Below are positions 8,306 through 15,692 of a DNA stretch of 64,000 bases, piece after piece (positions within the stretch are counted from its first letter, which is position 1; every line of letters begins with the position of its first letter). The DNA is from Micromonospora sp. WMMA1363 (GTDB lineage: Bacteria; Actinomycetota; Actinomycetes; Mycobacteriales; Micromonosporaceae): contig NZ_JAUALB010000001.1 of assembly GCF_030345795.1 (NCBI RefSeq), positions 3,030,001 to 3,094,000 of the forward strand, given 5' to 3'. Position numbers and translations under genes: made by a program. The notes beneath the pieces are model-generated. The model was not told the DNA's origin. It did no database searches and was given only the letters and a program-made list of their open reading frames with translations.

Positions 8306-9601
8306 GTGCCTGATATTCCGTTCGGTTTTGCGCTCCCGGGTGGGCAACCACCAGACCCCAACGACCCCGCGCAGATGCAGCAGTTCATGTCGCAGTTGCA
8401 GCATCTGCTCGCCACGCCCGGCAGCGGACCGGTGAACTGGGACCTGGCCCGCCAGGTGGCCGCGAGCCAGCTCGCCGCGGCGGGCGACCCGGCGGTCTCA
8501 CCGTACGAGCGCAACGCGGTGGAGGAGGCGCTGCGCCTGGCCGACCTGTGGCTGGAGCCGGCCTCCGCGCTGCCGTCGGGCATCCACACCTCGGTCGCGT
8601 GGAACCGGAACGAATGGATCTACAAGACGCTCGACGTCTGGCGGAAGCTGTGCGACCCGGTGGCCAGCCGGATGGTGGGCGCCATGGGTGACCTGGTGCC
8701 GCCGGAGGCACGCGCCCAGCTCGGCCCGATGCAGTCGATGGTGGCCACGCTCGGTGGGGCGCTCTTCGGCGGTCAGCTGGGCCAGGCCCTCGGCTCGCTC
8801 GCCGCCGAGGTGCTCTCCGCCGGCGACATCGGGCTGCCGCTCGGCCCGGCTGCCACGGCCGCGCTCATCCCGACCAACATCCGCCAGTACGGTGCCGGCC
8901 TGGAGCTACCCGAGGACGAGGTCCGCCTCTACGTGGCCCTACGCGAGGCCGCCCACCAGCGGCTCTTCGAGCACGTGCCGTGGCTGCGTGGACACGTGCT
9001 CAGCGCGGTGGAGATGTACGCCGCTGGGATCCGGGTCAACCGCGAGGCGATCGAGGAGGCGATGGGTCGGGTCGACCCGACCGACCCGGAGTCGATGCAG
9101 GCGATCGCGTTGGAGGGCATCTTCACGCCGGAGGACAGCCCGGCGCAGAAGGCGTCGCTGGCCCGGTTGGAGACCGCGCTCGCCCTGGTCGAGGGCTGGG
9201 TCTGCCATGTGGTGGACAGCGCGGCGGGGGGCCGGCTGCCCAACGTCGTCCGGCTCGGCGAGGCGTTCCGGCGGCGGCGGGCCGCGGGCGGGCCGGCCGA
9301 GCAGACCTTCGCCGCGCTGGTGGGTCTCGAGCTGCGCCCGCGCCGGCTGCGGGAGGCGGCCGCGCTGTGGGCGGCCCTCACCGAGCATCGCGGGATCGCC
9401 GGCCGGGACGCCCTGTGGGGCCACCCGGATCTGCTGCCGTCCGATGACGACTTCGCCGACCCGGTGGCCTTCGCTCGGTCCCAGCTCGACCTCGGCGAGC
9501 TGGAGAGCTTCGACTTCGGCGCCCCGGGCGGCCCGAAGGAGAAGGCGCCGGGCGAGCCGGGGAGCGGCCCCGGGGCCGATGGCGGCGACAAGCCGTCCTG
9601 A
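8306..9601 (+). CDS. Zinc-dependent metalloprotease-like DUF2342 protein
   Basis: The 431-residue protein starts with GTG (VPDIPFGFALPGG). It has the family core YVALREAAHQRLFEHVPWLR, where E and H residues resemble a zincin-type metal site, and a Gly/Pro-rich C-terminal tail. The family is annotated as zinc-dependent metalloprotease or F420-biosynthesis-associated protein, but its substrate is not established. It is transcribed divergently from the PDZ protease gene with about 110 bases between them, as in mycobacterial genomes. The biochemical role is therefore inferred only from family annotation. Confidence 0.88.
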   Translation: MPDIPFGFALPGGQPPDPNDPAQMQQFMSQLQHLLATPGSGPVNWDLARQVAASQLAAAGDPAVSPYERNAVEEALRLADLWLEPASALPSGIHTSVAWNRNEWIYKTLDVWRKLCDPVASRMVGAMGDLVPPEARAQLGPMQSMVATLGGALFGGQLGQALGSLAAEVLSAGDIGLPLGPAATAALIPTNIRQYGAGLELPEDEVRLYVALREAAHQRLFEHVPWLRGHVLSAVEMYAAGIRVNREAIEEAMGRVDPTDPESMQAIALEGIFTPEDSPAQKASLARLETALALVEGWVCHVVDSAAGGRLPNVVRLGEAFRRRRAAGGPAEQTFAALVGLELRPRRLREAAALWAALTEHRGIAGRDALWGHPDLLPSDDDFADPVAFARSQLDLGELESFDFGAPGGPKEKAPGEPGSGPGADGGDKPS

Positions 9602-9773
9602 CCGTTCGATCCCTTCTGACCGTTTCGTGCGATTCCGGCTCGGCGTCGACTCACCCGGACCGGTATCGGCTCACCGTGCCCGCCGGTCCGGGCCGGCACA
9701 TCCGCCCGGCCGGTCCACAAGATTTGCCGGCCCGAGGTCTTCGGACCTGGCCCGGCGGCCACGGGTTCGGCCG

Positions 9774-9806
9774 GGCTCGCCGGAAGCCGGTGGATTCCGG
9801 CGAGCC
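9774..9806. terminator. Bidirectional terminator between convergent genes
   Basis: A 12-bp stem (9774-9785 / 9795-9806) with a 9-base loop lies just past the minus-strand gene at 9813 and downstream of the DUF2342 gene. It can serve both directions. Confidence 0.6.
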
Positions 9807-9812
9807 GGGCGG

Positions 9813-10439
9813 TCAGCCGGGGCGTCCGACGCCGGCGAGCAGGGCCCGGGTGGTGTCCCAACCGTCCAGTGCCGGATTCAGCCGGGCCAGGTCGGCGGGG
9901 CCACGCAGGCGGTGCCAGGCCGACGTCACCGCGAGGTCGCCAGGGCGGGGAGCCGCCGCGCGCACGGCCGCCGGCCGCGCGGTGTCGAGATCCACCGCCG
10001 GCAGCCACTCAGGTACGGGTAGCCGCATCGCCAAACCGAGCAGGCCCACGCTCCCCTCGGCCGGCGCGACCGCGACCGGTCTGCTGGTGAGCGGCCGGAG
10101 CAGCTTACCGATGATCAGACCGGGCAGGTCCGGAGCATCCCCAGCGATCACCACCGCCTGGTCGTACCCACCGCCGCCCCGACCATCCCCCACGACCGCG
10201 GCGAGGACGGCGTCGACCGTGGGCTCCGGCACCTCGTACACGGTGGTGCCGGGCCAGAGCACCGCGTCCGCCAGCCAGCGATCGGCCGATGTCACGGCCA
10301 CCGCCGGGTCGACCCCGTTGAGCGTGGTCAGCAGATCGACCACGTCGTCGGCCAGCGCGGTGCGCCACGCGACGGGATCGATGCCCGGTGGCGCCCAGGC
10401 GACCGGCCCGAGCAACGCCACCACCACACGTCGTGCCAC
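9813..10439 (-). CDS. MobA/glycosyltransferase-A-like hypothetical protein
   Basis: The 208-residue product starts with GTG (VARRVVVALLGPVAWAPPG). It has the order hydrophobic strand, helix, then AVVIAGDAPDLPGLIIGKLL. The GDAPDLPG element is typical of nucleotidyl/glycosyl-transferase A folds (MobA-like, DUF2064-type), where the acidic residue binds metal. The N-terminal nucleotide-binding motif (GGxSxR) of true MobA is absent, so this is a distant relative of unknown substrate. It faces the DUF2342 gene convergently. Confidence 0.6.
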   Translation of the reverse strand: MARRVVVALLGPVAWAPPGIDPVAWRTALADDVVDLLTTLNGVDPAVAVTSADRWLADAVLWPGTTVYEVPEPTVDAVLAAVVGDGRGGGGYDQAVVIAGDAPDLPGLIIGKLLRPLTSRPVAVAPAEGSVGLLGLAMRLPVPEWLPAVDLDTARPAAVRAAAPRPGDLAVTSAWHRLRGPADLARLNPALDGWDTTRALLAGVGRPG

Positions 10440-10607
10440 GCCCCGACCCTACGCGCATCCGAGTCGGGTCGACGACGGTGATCGGCCTCCGGCCGCCGGC
10501 ACAGACCGCTGCCCGGCCGGGCGTTCCGCTGCCGGCGGCATGGAGTGAATCACCGCCCGGCGGAGGTTCCGTGACCGACCCCGGCGGCCAGAACCGGCGA
10601 CGGCACG

Positions 10608-11126
10608 TCAGGACCCGGCGACGGCGGCGACGCCCTCGAGGTAGCCACGGGCCCGTTCTGTCTTCGGGTACCGGCCGACCAGCTCCCAGAACGCGGCATT
10701 GTGGCTCGGCACGATGAGATGGGCCAACTCGTGTAGCAGGACGTAGTCGATGACCCAGTCCGGCATGTCCTGGACCCGGTGCGAGATGCGGATCGTCCGG
10801 TCCGCCGGCGTGCAGGAACCCCACCGGCCGTTCTGGTTGGTCACCCAGCGCACGCTGACCGGGACGGCGTCCGGGCCGTGGTCGGCCAGGTAGAACGTGA
10901 TGAGCCGGGTGGCTCGGGCGAGCAGTTCGGCGTCGGAGCGGGCCAGCCGGCCCTCACGGGCGGCGAGCCGGGCGAGCATCCGGTCCACCCACTCGCTCTC
11001 CTCGGCCCGGGAGAACTGGTCGGGGATCAGCACGACGACCCGTTCGCCGTCCCGATATGCGGACACCGTCCGTCGCCGACGCTGGCTGCGCCGCACCTCG
11101 ACGACCGGCTTGCGCACTGCTGCCAT
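10608..11126 (-). CDS. YgjP-like (SprT/M48-type) zinc metallopeptidase
   Basis: The 172-residue protein contains the zinc-binding HELAH motif in YVLLHELAHLIVPSHNAAFWELV, with a downstream glutamate-like third ligand region, and the family hallmark NQNGRWGSCTPADRTIRIS. These identify the YgjP/DUF45 metallopeptidase family. The N-terminus is basic (VRRSQRRRRTVSAYRDGERV). The ATG at 11126 gives the conserved start; the longer frame adds 23 residues. Its partner or substrate is unknown. Confidence 0.88.
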   Translation of the reverse strand: MAAVRKPVVEVRRSQRRRRTVSAYRDGERVVVLIPDQFSRAEESEWVDRMLARLAAREGRLARSDAELLARATRLITFYLADHGPDAVPVSVRWVTNQNGRWGSCTPADRTIRISHRVQDMPDWVIDYVLLHELAHLIVPSHNAAFWELVGRYPKTERARGYLEGVAAVAGS

Positions 11127-11631
11127 CAGCGGGCCGCGCAGCCTCGGTTTCCTGTCACGAGGGAAAGCTAATGCGTGGAGGCCGGGGGTCCGCAAGGGTC
11201 AACACCCCAACACGCGCCCGGAAAAAGGGGATTGGTCGCCAGGAGTCCCGAAAATTTCTGTGACGGAGCGTCTCCAGCCGCCCTCCATAACGGCCCACGA
11301 CGATCTTCAGCCACCACCCACCACCGTAAACGATCATTCAGGGATCCGTCACTCAGGGGGCGCCAGACGCTGTTCTGACGGCATCCGGTCGGCGTGTCCC
11401 CGGCAAACTCACTTATCCGACCGAATTCCCCATGCACACTCTCGACGTCAACTTGCTCACAGTGAGCATGCGGAGCTGACAAGGAACCGCGCAGACCTGG
11501 GTAGGGTCCGCGGACCAGCGGTCACGACAGTGGCCGAGACGAAAAGCCCAGCGCCGGAGCCCCCCGAGGCCCGCCGCCGGGGACACCCGCCGGATGAGCG
11601 TTTCGCCGGTGGACGAGACGAGGAGGACACC
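11127..11631. other. 505-base intergenic region between divergent genes
   Basis: It separates the minus-strand metallopeptidase from the plus-strand zinc ribbon. No gene was recognised. It is noticeably less GC-rich than its surroundings between about 11220 and 11470. It contains a 15-base palindrome tgctcac-a-gtgagca (11454-11468), a possible operator. A frame open from about 11530 into the zinc-ribbon gene is Pro/Glu/Arg-rich and looks non-coding. Confidence 0.5.
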
Positions 11632-11799
11632 GTGGCCGACCAGGCCCAGACCTACAACGGTTACTGCGTCAAGTGCAAGGAGAAGCGGGACTTCGAGGGG
11701 CACGTCGAGGTTTCCAAGACCGGGATGAACATGGCCAAGGGAAAGTGCCCGGTATGCGGCACAACAGTGAACCGCATTCTGGGCAAGGCGAAGGTCTGA
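11632..11799 (+). CDS. DUF5679 small zinc-ribbon protein
   Basis: The 55-residue protein starts with GTG, five bases after an AGGAGG ribosome-binding site (11621-11626). Two cysteine pairs (YCVKCKEKRDF and KCPVCGTT) form a probable zinc ribbon, and the tail is basic (NRILGKAKV). Length and motifs fit the actinobacterial DUF5679 family, whose function is unknown. It is followed by a very strong terminator, so it is probably expressed as a separate short message. It precedes the E1-like gene by 191 bases. Confidence 0.88.
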   Translation: MADQAQTYNGYCVKCKEKRDFEGHVEVSKTGMNMAKGKCPVCGTTVNRILGKAKV

Positions 11800-11809
11800 C
11801 CCGCCCGGG

Positions 11810-11848
11810 CGCCGCGGAAGGGTGGCCGCCGGCCACCCTTCCGCGGCG
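11810..11848 (+). terminator. Strong hairpin terminator after DUF5679
   Basis: Perfect 18-bp stem (11810-11827 / 11831-11848) with a 3-base loop, 10 bases after the stop codon. No T-tract. Confidence 0.8.
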
Positions 11849-11888
11849 TCCGACCACTGTCGGTTGCCGGACAGGCACACCGCGAACC

Positions 11889-11950
11889 TGTGGAAAACTC
11901 GCGATTTCCTGTGGACGACCCTGAACAGGGCTGTGCACATCTGTGGACAA
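11889..11950. promoter_or_regulatory. Cluster of DnaA-box-like sequences
   Basis: TGTGGACAA at 11942-11950 is the exact complement of the actinobacterial DnaA box TTGTCCACA. TGTGGACGA (11910), TGTGGAAAA (11889) and a weaker TGTGCACAT (11932) lie in the same orientation. Start-to-start distances are 21, 22 and 10 bases, close to whole helical turns. They sit in the leader of the E1-like gene. Confidence 0.4.
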
Positions 11951-11990
11951 CGGCCCACGGACAGCACGGTTTCGATCACTATTCGTGACC

Positions 11991-13133
11991 ATGTCCCGTA
12001 CCGCACTTCCCCGGCCTACTCTTCTACCCGGTCTCGTCCGTCTCTGGCGGGACCGGCACACCCTGCAGCTGGGCGTCGAGCCGGGCCGCGCCGTCCTCCT
12101 GGAGATCGCCAATCCCCGGGCGGCCAGGCTGCTCGACCTGCTCGACGGCGCGCACAGCGAGCGACACGTCCTGGAACACGCAGCTCGGATCGACGTGGGC
12201 CGGGACGAGGCCAGTACCCTGATCGAGACGTTGCGCGCCGCCGGACTGGTCGTGCCCGCGCACACGCTGATGCCGCGGGACCTGGCCGGCCCGCCGCGGA
12301 CCCGGCTCACCGCCGAGGCCGGGGCACTCGCCCTGGCCGGCCCGCGGCTGCCCGGGACGCCCGCCCAGGTGCTGCGCCGTCGGCTCGCCGCGCGGGTGGT
12401 CGTGGCCGGTATCGGCCGTCTCGGGGCACCGATCGCGCTCGCGCTGGCGCAGGCCGGAGTCGGCCACGTCCGATCGCAGCTGGCCGGTCCGGTCCAGCCG
12501 GCAGACCTGGTCGGGACCGGCATCCCGGCCAGCGACATCGGCCGCCCGCTCGACGACGCGGTCCGCGCCGCGCTAGCCCGGAGCGCCCCCGGCACCGCCA
12601 TCGGCCCGATCCGCCCGAGCCGCGCCGATCTGGTGATCCAGGCCGGCACCGGCCAGCCGGCAGCCCTGGTCGCCACCGCCCACGCCCAGCGCCGGCAGAC
12701 GCACCTGCTGATCGACCTCCGGGAGGGCGTGCCGGTGATCGGTCCCCTGGTCCGGCCGCCGATCGGGCCCTGCCTGAACTGCCTCGACCTGCACCGGACC
12801 GACCACGACGCCAACTGGCCGGTGCTCGCCGCCCAGCTCGCCACCGGAGCGTCGGAGACCGCGTGCGCGACGGCGACGCTGCTCGCCGCCGCGGCGTACG
12901 CGACCGCGGAGGCGCTGGCGCACCTGGACGGAGGCGTCCCGGAGACCCTGGGCTGCGGCGTCGAGGTAACCGTTGCCGGTCGGCTACGCCGCCGCTGGCC
13001 GCCGCACCCGTCCTGCGTCTGCTCGCGGCGGACCCGGCCCGGGGCTGCGCCCGCCCGCACGGCGTCGACCGGGCCCACCGGAAGGGCACCCCAGCCCGGC
13101 CGCACGGCAGCCGCGGGCCCGCCGAGTCGGTAA
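11991..13133 (+). CDS. Orphan E1-like (ThiF/TOMM cyclodehydratase-type) protein
   Basis: The 380-residue protein has three parts. Residues 1-85 (LPGLVRLWRDRHTLQLGVEPG ... LLDLLDGAHSERHVL) resemble the leader-peptide-binding N-terminal region of TOMM cyclodehydratase partner proteins. The centre has a Rossmann start RVVVAGIGRLGAPIALALAQAG (GxGxxG). The C-terminal part carries paired cysteines GPCLNCLDLHR and SCVCS, likely one zinc site. The canonical ThiF D-x-D and NLxRQ adenylation motifs are not visible, so activity may be altered. No YcaO or peptide cluster is nearby. The kinase gene follows by 10 bases, suggesting an operon. The ATG at 11991 is used; an upstream in-frame ATG is less likely. 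Confidence 0.75.
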   Translation: MSRTALPRPTLLPGLVRLWRDRHTLQLGVEPGRAVLLEIANPRAARLLDLLDGAHSERHVLEHAARIDVGRDEASTLIETLRAAGLVVPAHTLMPRDLAGPPRTRLTAEAGALALAGPRLPGTPAQVLRRRLAARVVVAGIGRLGAPIALALAQAGVGHVRSQLAGPVQPADLVGTGIPASDIGRPLDDAVRAALARSAPGTAIGPIRPSRADLVIQAGTGQPAALVATAHAQRRQTHLLIDLREGVPVIGPLVRPPIGPCLNCLDLHRTDHDANWPVLAAQLATGASETACATATLLAAAAYATAEALAHLDGGVPETLGCGVEVTVAGRLRRRWPPHPSCVCSRRTRPGAAPARTASTGPTGRAPQPGRTAAAGPPSR

Positions 13134-13143
13134 CAATGACCGG

Positions 13144-14490
13144 GTGACCGACATCCCGCGCCGGGCCGTGTCCCGGACCGCCAAGCTCGCCACTCTGCCG
13201 CTCGGCTTCGCCGGTCGAACCGTCCTGGGCATGGGAAAGCGCGTCACCGGGCTCGCCTCCGACGTGATCTCCGCGGAGATCCAACAACGCACCGCCGAGC
13301 AGCTCTTCAGCGTCCTCGGCCAGCTCAAGGGCGGCGCGATGAAGTTCGGTCAGGCACTGTCGGTCTTCGAGGCCGCACTGCCCGAGGAGGTCGCCGCCCC
13401 GTACCGGCAGGCGCTGACCAAGCTCCAGGAGGCCGCGCCGCCGCTGCCCGTGGCGAGCGTGCACAAGGTGCTCACCGAGCAACTCGGCCCGGACTGGCGG
13501 GACCGGTTCGTGGAGTTCGACGACACACCGGCCGCCGCCGCCAGCATCGGGCAGGTGCACCACGCGCTGTGGCGGGAACCAGGCTACGGGCCCGAGGGCG
13601 CGCCACGGACCCGCCCGGTCGCGGTCAAGATTCAGTACCCGGGCGCCGGCGACGCCCTGCTCGCCGACCTCAAACAGCTCTCCCGGCTGGGTGGGATGTT
13701 CCGGGCGGTCCAGCCCGGGCTGGAGGTCAAGCCGCTCCTGGTCGAGCTGCGGGAACGGATCACCGAGGAACTGGACTACGAGTTGGAGGCCGAGTCGCAA
13801 CGCGCGTTCGCCACAGCGTACGCCGACGACCCCGAGATCTACATCCCGGCCGTGGTCGCCGCGTCGCCCCGGGTTCTGGTAACCGAGTGGGTCGAGGGGA
13901 CACCCCTGTCGCAGATCATCGCGAACGGCGTTGCGGAGCAGCGCGATGAGGCGGGCCGGCTGATGGCCGAACTGCACCTCTCCGCCCCGATGCGGGCCGG
14001 GCTGCTGCACGCCGACCCGCATCCGGGCAACTTCCGGCTGCTGGCGGACGGACGGCTCGGCGTGATCGACTTCGGGGCGGTGGCCCGGTTGCCGGAAGGC
14101 ACCCCCGAGCCGATCGGCCGACTGGCGGGGCGCGCCCTCCGCGGCGAGGCCGAGGCGGTGGTGGCCGGGCTACGCGAGGAGGGCTTCGTCAGCGCCACCG
14201 ATCCCATCGACGCCCACGCCGTGCTGGAGTTCATCCGACCGATGCTGGAGCCGGTCGCCGAGGAGGAGTTCCGGTTCACCCGGGCCTGGCTGCGAGCCGA
14301 GGCTACCCGCCTGGCCAACCCTCGCTCGCCCGCTTACCAGCTGAGCCGACAGCTCAACCTGCCCCCGTCGTACCTGCTGATCCACCGGGTGACGCTCGGG
14401 TCGATCGGAGTGCTCTGCCAGTTGGAGGCGAAGGCACCGTACCGAGCCATCCTGGAGCGCTGGCTGCCCGGCTTCGCGCCGGTCGCCTAA
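13144..14490 (+). CDS. ABC1/UbiB (AarF) family atypical kinase
   Basis: The 448-residue product has the UbiB-type features in order: the family-specific KxGQ-like element KGGAMKFGQALSVFE (about residues 62-76), the A-rich loop AAAASIGQVH replacing a P-loop, VAVKIQYPG with the invariant lysine, LHADPHPGNF with catalytic aspartate and asparagine, and VIDFGAVARL with the metal-binding aspartate. UbiB proteins act in isoprenoid/quinone lipid homeostasis, and actinobacterial members are largely uncharacterised. It starts with GTG 10 bases after the E1-like gene, probably in one transcript ending at the hairpin beyond 14496. Confidence 0.9.
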   Translation: MTDIPRRAVSRTAKLATLPLGFAGRTVLGMGKRVTGLASDVISAEIQQRTAEQLFSVLGQLKGGAMKFGQALSVFEAALPEEVAAPYRQALTKLQEAAPPLPVASVHKVLTEQLGPDWRDRFVEFDDTPAAAASIGQVHHALWREPGYGPEGAPRTRPVAVKIQYPGAGDALLADLKQLSRLGGMFRAVQPGLEVKPLLVELRERITEELDYELEAESQRAFATAYADDPEIYIPAVVAASPRVLVTEWVEGTPLSQIIANGVAEQRDEAGRLMAELHLSAPMRAGLLHADPHPGNFRLLADGRLGVIDFGAVARLPEGTPEPIGRLAGRALRGEAEAVVAGLREEGFVSATDPIDAHAVLEFIRPMLEPVAEEEFRFTRAWLRAEATRLANPRSPAYQLSRQLNLPPSYLLIHRVTLGSIGVLCQLEAKAPYRAILERWLPGFAPVA

Positions 14491-14495
14491 ACGTA

Positions 14496-14530
14496 GCCGG
14501 GCGCGCCCGGAGGTTCCGGGCGCGCCCGGC
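14496..14530 (+). terminator. Hairpin terminator after the ABC1 kinase gene
   Basis: Perfect 16-bp stem (14496-14511 / 14515-14530) with a 3-base loop starts 6 bases past the stop. It can terminate the E1-like/kinase operon and also transcripts arriving from the opposite strand. Confidence 0.75.
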
Positions 14531-14587
14531 GCGCTGGTGTTGACATGGGCCCTTCCTCGACGCAGGCATCAAGGACAGGCCCCTTCC

Positions 14588-14764
14588 TTACAGGACGCCC
14601 AGCTCGCGGGCCGACCGGCTGCGGGCGGCCATGGCGATGGTACGGGCGGAACGGGTTGCCTCAGTGCTCGTGGTGGTGCGACCGGCCTGAGGCCGGAGCA
14701 TTCGAGCCCTCGACAACGCTTCGTTGAGTAGTTGCAGGTCGTTTCCGTTCGGCAGATGCAGCAT
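14588..14764 (-). CDS. Small hypothetical protein downstream of whiB7
   Basis: A 58-residue product beginning MLHLPNGNDLQLLNEALSRA, with a Thr/Ser-rich middle and a basic Ala/Arg-rich C-terminus (MAARSRSARELGVL). It is predicted to be helical and soluble. The gene lies 62 bases downstream of whiB7 on the same strand, so it is probably co-transcribed and hence induced with it. The composition (leucine-rich amphipathic start, clean ATG and TAA) looks protein-like, but no known family was recognised. No well-spaced ribosome-binding site is visible. Confidence 0.55.
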   Translation of the reverse strand: MLHLPNGNDLQLLNEALSRARMLRPQAGRTTTSTEATRSARTIAMAARSRSARELGVL

Positions 14765-14826
14765 CCTCGTCAGCTTTCTCGCGGCCGGTGGGTCACCGGC
14801 GATGGGTGGAATGGATCGGGAAGTTG

Positions 14827-15189
14827 TCAGGCCGCCAGCCGGACCGCGTCGCGCGTGGGCAGCCCACTGGCCGCCAGGCGCGCCTCGGCCTCGACCCGGA
14901 GCGCGGCGTCACGGGCGACGTCCTCCTTGCGTGGACGGCCCCGGGGCCGCTTGCGCGGGACGACCGCGCCACGCTCGAAGATCTCGCCACCCCAGACGCC
15001 CCAGGGCTCCGCCCGCTCCACCGCACCGGCCAGGCACTCGACGCGCAGCGGGCAGTCCCCGCAGAGCGACTTGGCCAGCTCGAGCTCGGTGGGCGAGTCG
15101 GAGAACCACAGGTCGGGGTCGAACTTCCGGCAGGGCAGGTTCGCCTCCAGCTCGACGCTGATGTCGAGCGGGGCCAACGCCAGACTCAT
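14827..15189 (-). CDS. whiB7: WhiB7-type iron-sulfur transcriptional activator
   Basis: The 120-residue protein has four cluster-binding cysteines (C20, C43, C46, C52). It carries the WhiB7-characteristic EPWGVWGGE turn (residues 61-69) and an AT-hook RGRPRK (residues 83-88) within RKRPRGRPRKED. WhiB7 proteins bind the primary sigma factor's region 4 and AT-rich DNA next to -35 elements to activate ribosome-protection, efflux and antibiotic-modifying genes. The ATG at 15189 has a purine-rich site about 9 bases upstream. A leader ORF, antiterminator and terminator precede it. The position between an ABC1 kinase and uvrD2 matches mycobacterial whiB7. Confidence 0.95.
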   Translation of the reverse strand: MSLALAPLDISVELEANLPCRKFDPDLWFSDSPTELELAKSLCGDCPLRVECLAGAVERAEPWGVWGGEIFERGAVVPRKRPRGRPRKEDVARDAALRVEAEARLAASGLPTRDAVRLAA

Positions 15190-15253
15190 CGCCCGGTCAC
15201 CTCTCTCTCACTTCGATCTTGTGGATCGCAATTCCGACGTACTTCGGCAGGGC

Positions 15254-15298
15254 AAAAAACTGAGGCCGCGGATCCCGGTGTGCGGGTTCCGCGGCCTC
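15254..15298 (-). terminator. Intrinsic attenuator terminator in the whiB7 leader
   Basis: On the minus strand an 11-bp perfect stem (15288-15298 with 15262-15272), extended after a U-U mismatch by CCCG/CGGG, is followed two bases later by six T residues (15254-15259). It lies between the leader ORF stop (15320) and the whiB7 start (15189), the right place to abort transcription before whiB7. Confidence 0.85.
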
Positions 15299-15353
15299 GA
15301 GGTGAGCCGGTGGTCTGGTTCAGACCGGTCTACCTCGAGGTGGAACACCGCGG
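15289..15353 (-). promoter_or_regulatory. Putative antiterminator competing with the whiB7 attenuator
   Basis: Transcript segments CCTCGAGG (15340-15333) and CCTCGAGG (15302-15295) can pair, and the adjoining CCGCGG (15353-15348) can pair with CCGCGG (15294-15289), leaving a 7-base bulge. The second segments include most of the first arm of the terminator, so the two folds are mutually exclusive. An inner hairpin GGTCTG-AAC-CAGACC (15312-15326) contains the leader ORF stop codon. Confidence 0.55.
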
Positions 15354-15568
15354 ACGTCCGTGCGCCGCTTGACGACATCGACGTCCTTGCCCGTGAAGCC
15401 ACTGCTCCCCTGGACCACAGTCACTGCCGGCGCGAGAATCAGCTCGGCCTGAGTCTCGACCCGGTGCAGCTGCGGAACGCACGGTCGCGCAGTGGCAGGG
15501 GCGGCCGACAGCGGAGCAACGGCAGCGGGCAGCGCCGCCGGACGCTCATTGATGTAGAAGATCTCCAT
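15320..15568 (-). CDS. WhiB7 leader peptide (upstream ORF)
   Basis: An 82-residue ORF with a strong Shine-Dalgarno sequence (GGGAGGTGG) about six bases before its ATG. It begins MEIFYINERPAALPAAVAPL, is Ala/Pro/Val-rich and ends in a basic VKRRTDVRGVPPRGRPV. Its stop lies inside the putative antiterminator. Upstream ORFs sensing translation inhibition are established for mycobacterial whiB7, and this placement fits that mechanism. The length is greater than the short uORFs described in mycobacteria. The peptide sequence may matter less than ribosome position. Confidence 0.65.
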   Translation of the reverse strand: MEIFYINERPAALPAAVAPLSAAPATARPCVPQLHRVETQAELILAPAVTVVQGSSGFTGKDVDVVKRRTDVRGVPPRGRPV

Positions 15569-15653
15569 TGGTGCCACCTCCCTGACGTTCCTCGTGCCGA
15601 CTGGACCACGCCCGTGAGCAGCCCGAATGCCGTCGCTCGCGAGGTGTGCCATG

Positions 15654-15692
15654 AGGCTATTCCGCGCCCTGGGGCGAGGGCAAACGAATTTA
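15654..15692 (-). promoter_or_regulatory. Putative whiB7 promoter with AT-rich WhiB7 site
   Basis: On the minus strand TTGCCC (15678-15683) and TAGCCT (15654-15659) are 18 bases apart. Directly upstream of the -35 is an AT-rich stretch (TAAATTCGTT, 15683-15692), the feature WhiB7 recognises at its own promoter. The site touches the 3' end of uvrD2. Confidence 0.5.

Noticed and set aside
11889..11950. DnaA-box cluster considered as the replication origin
   Set aside because: No dnaA, dnaN, AT-rich unwinding element or large array of boxes; only three or four boxes are present.
11991..13133. E1-like gene considered as evidence of a thiazole/oxazole RiPP cluster
   Set aside because: No YcaO, dehydrogenase, precursor peptide with a core repeat, or exporter next to it, and the locus is a conserved housekeeping block.
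14540..14592. Repeated GGCCCTTCCT/GGCCCCTTCCTTA motifs considered as an intergenic repeat element
   Set aside because: Only two short direct copies are visible and no further copies were found in the window; it overlaps the end of the small gene at 14588, so the call would be weak.
15569..15652. Longer leader ORF starting at 15652
   Set aside because: The ATG at 15568 has a strong Shine-Dalgarno, while the upstream ATG lies within the predicted promoter/early transcript and lacks one.
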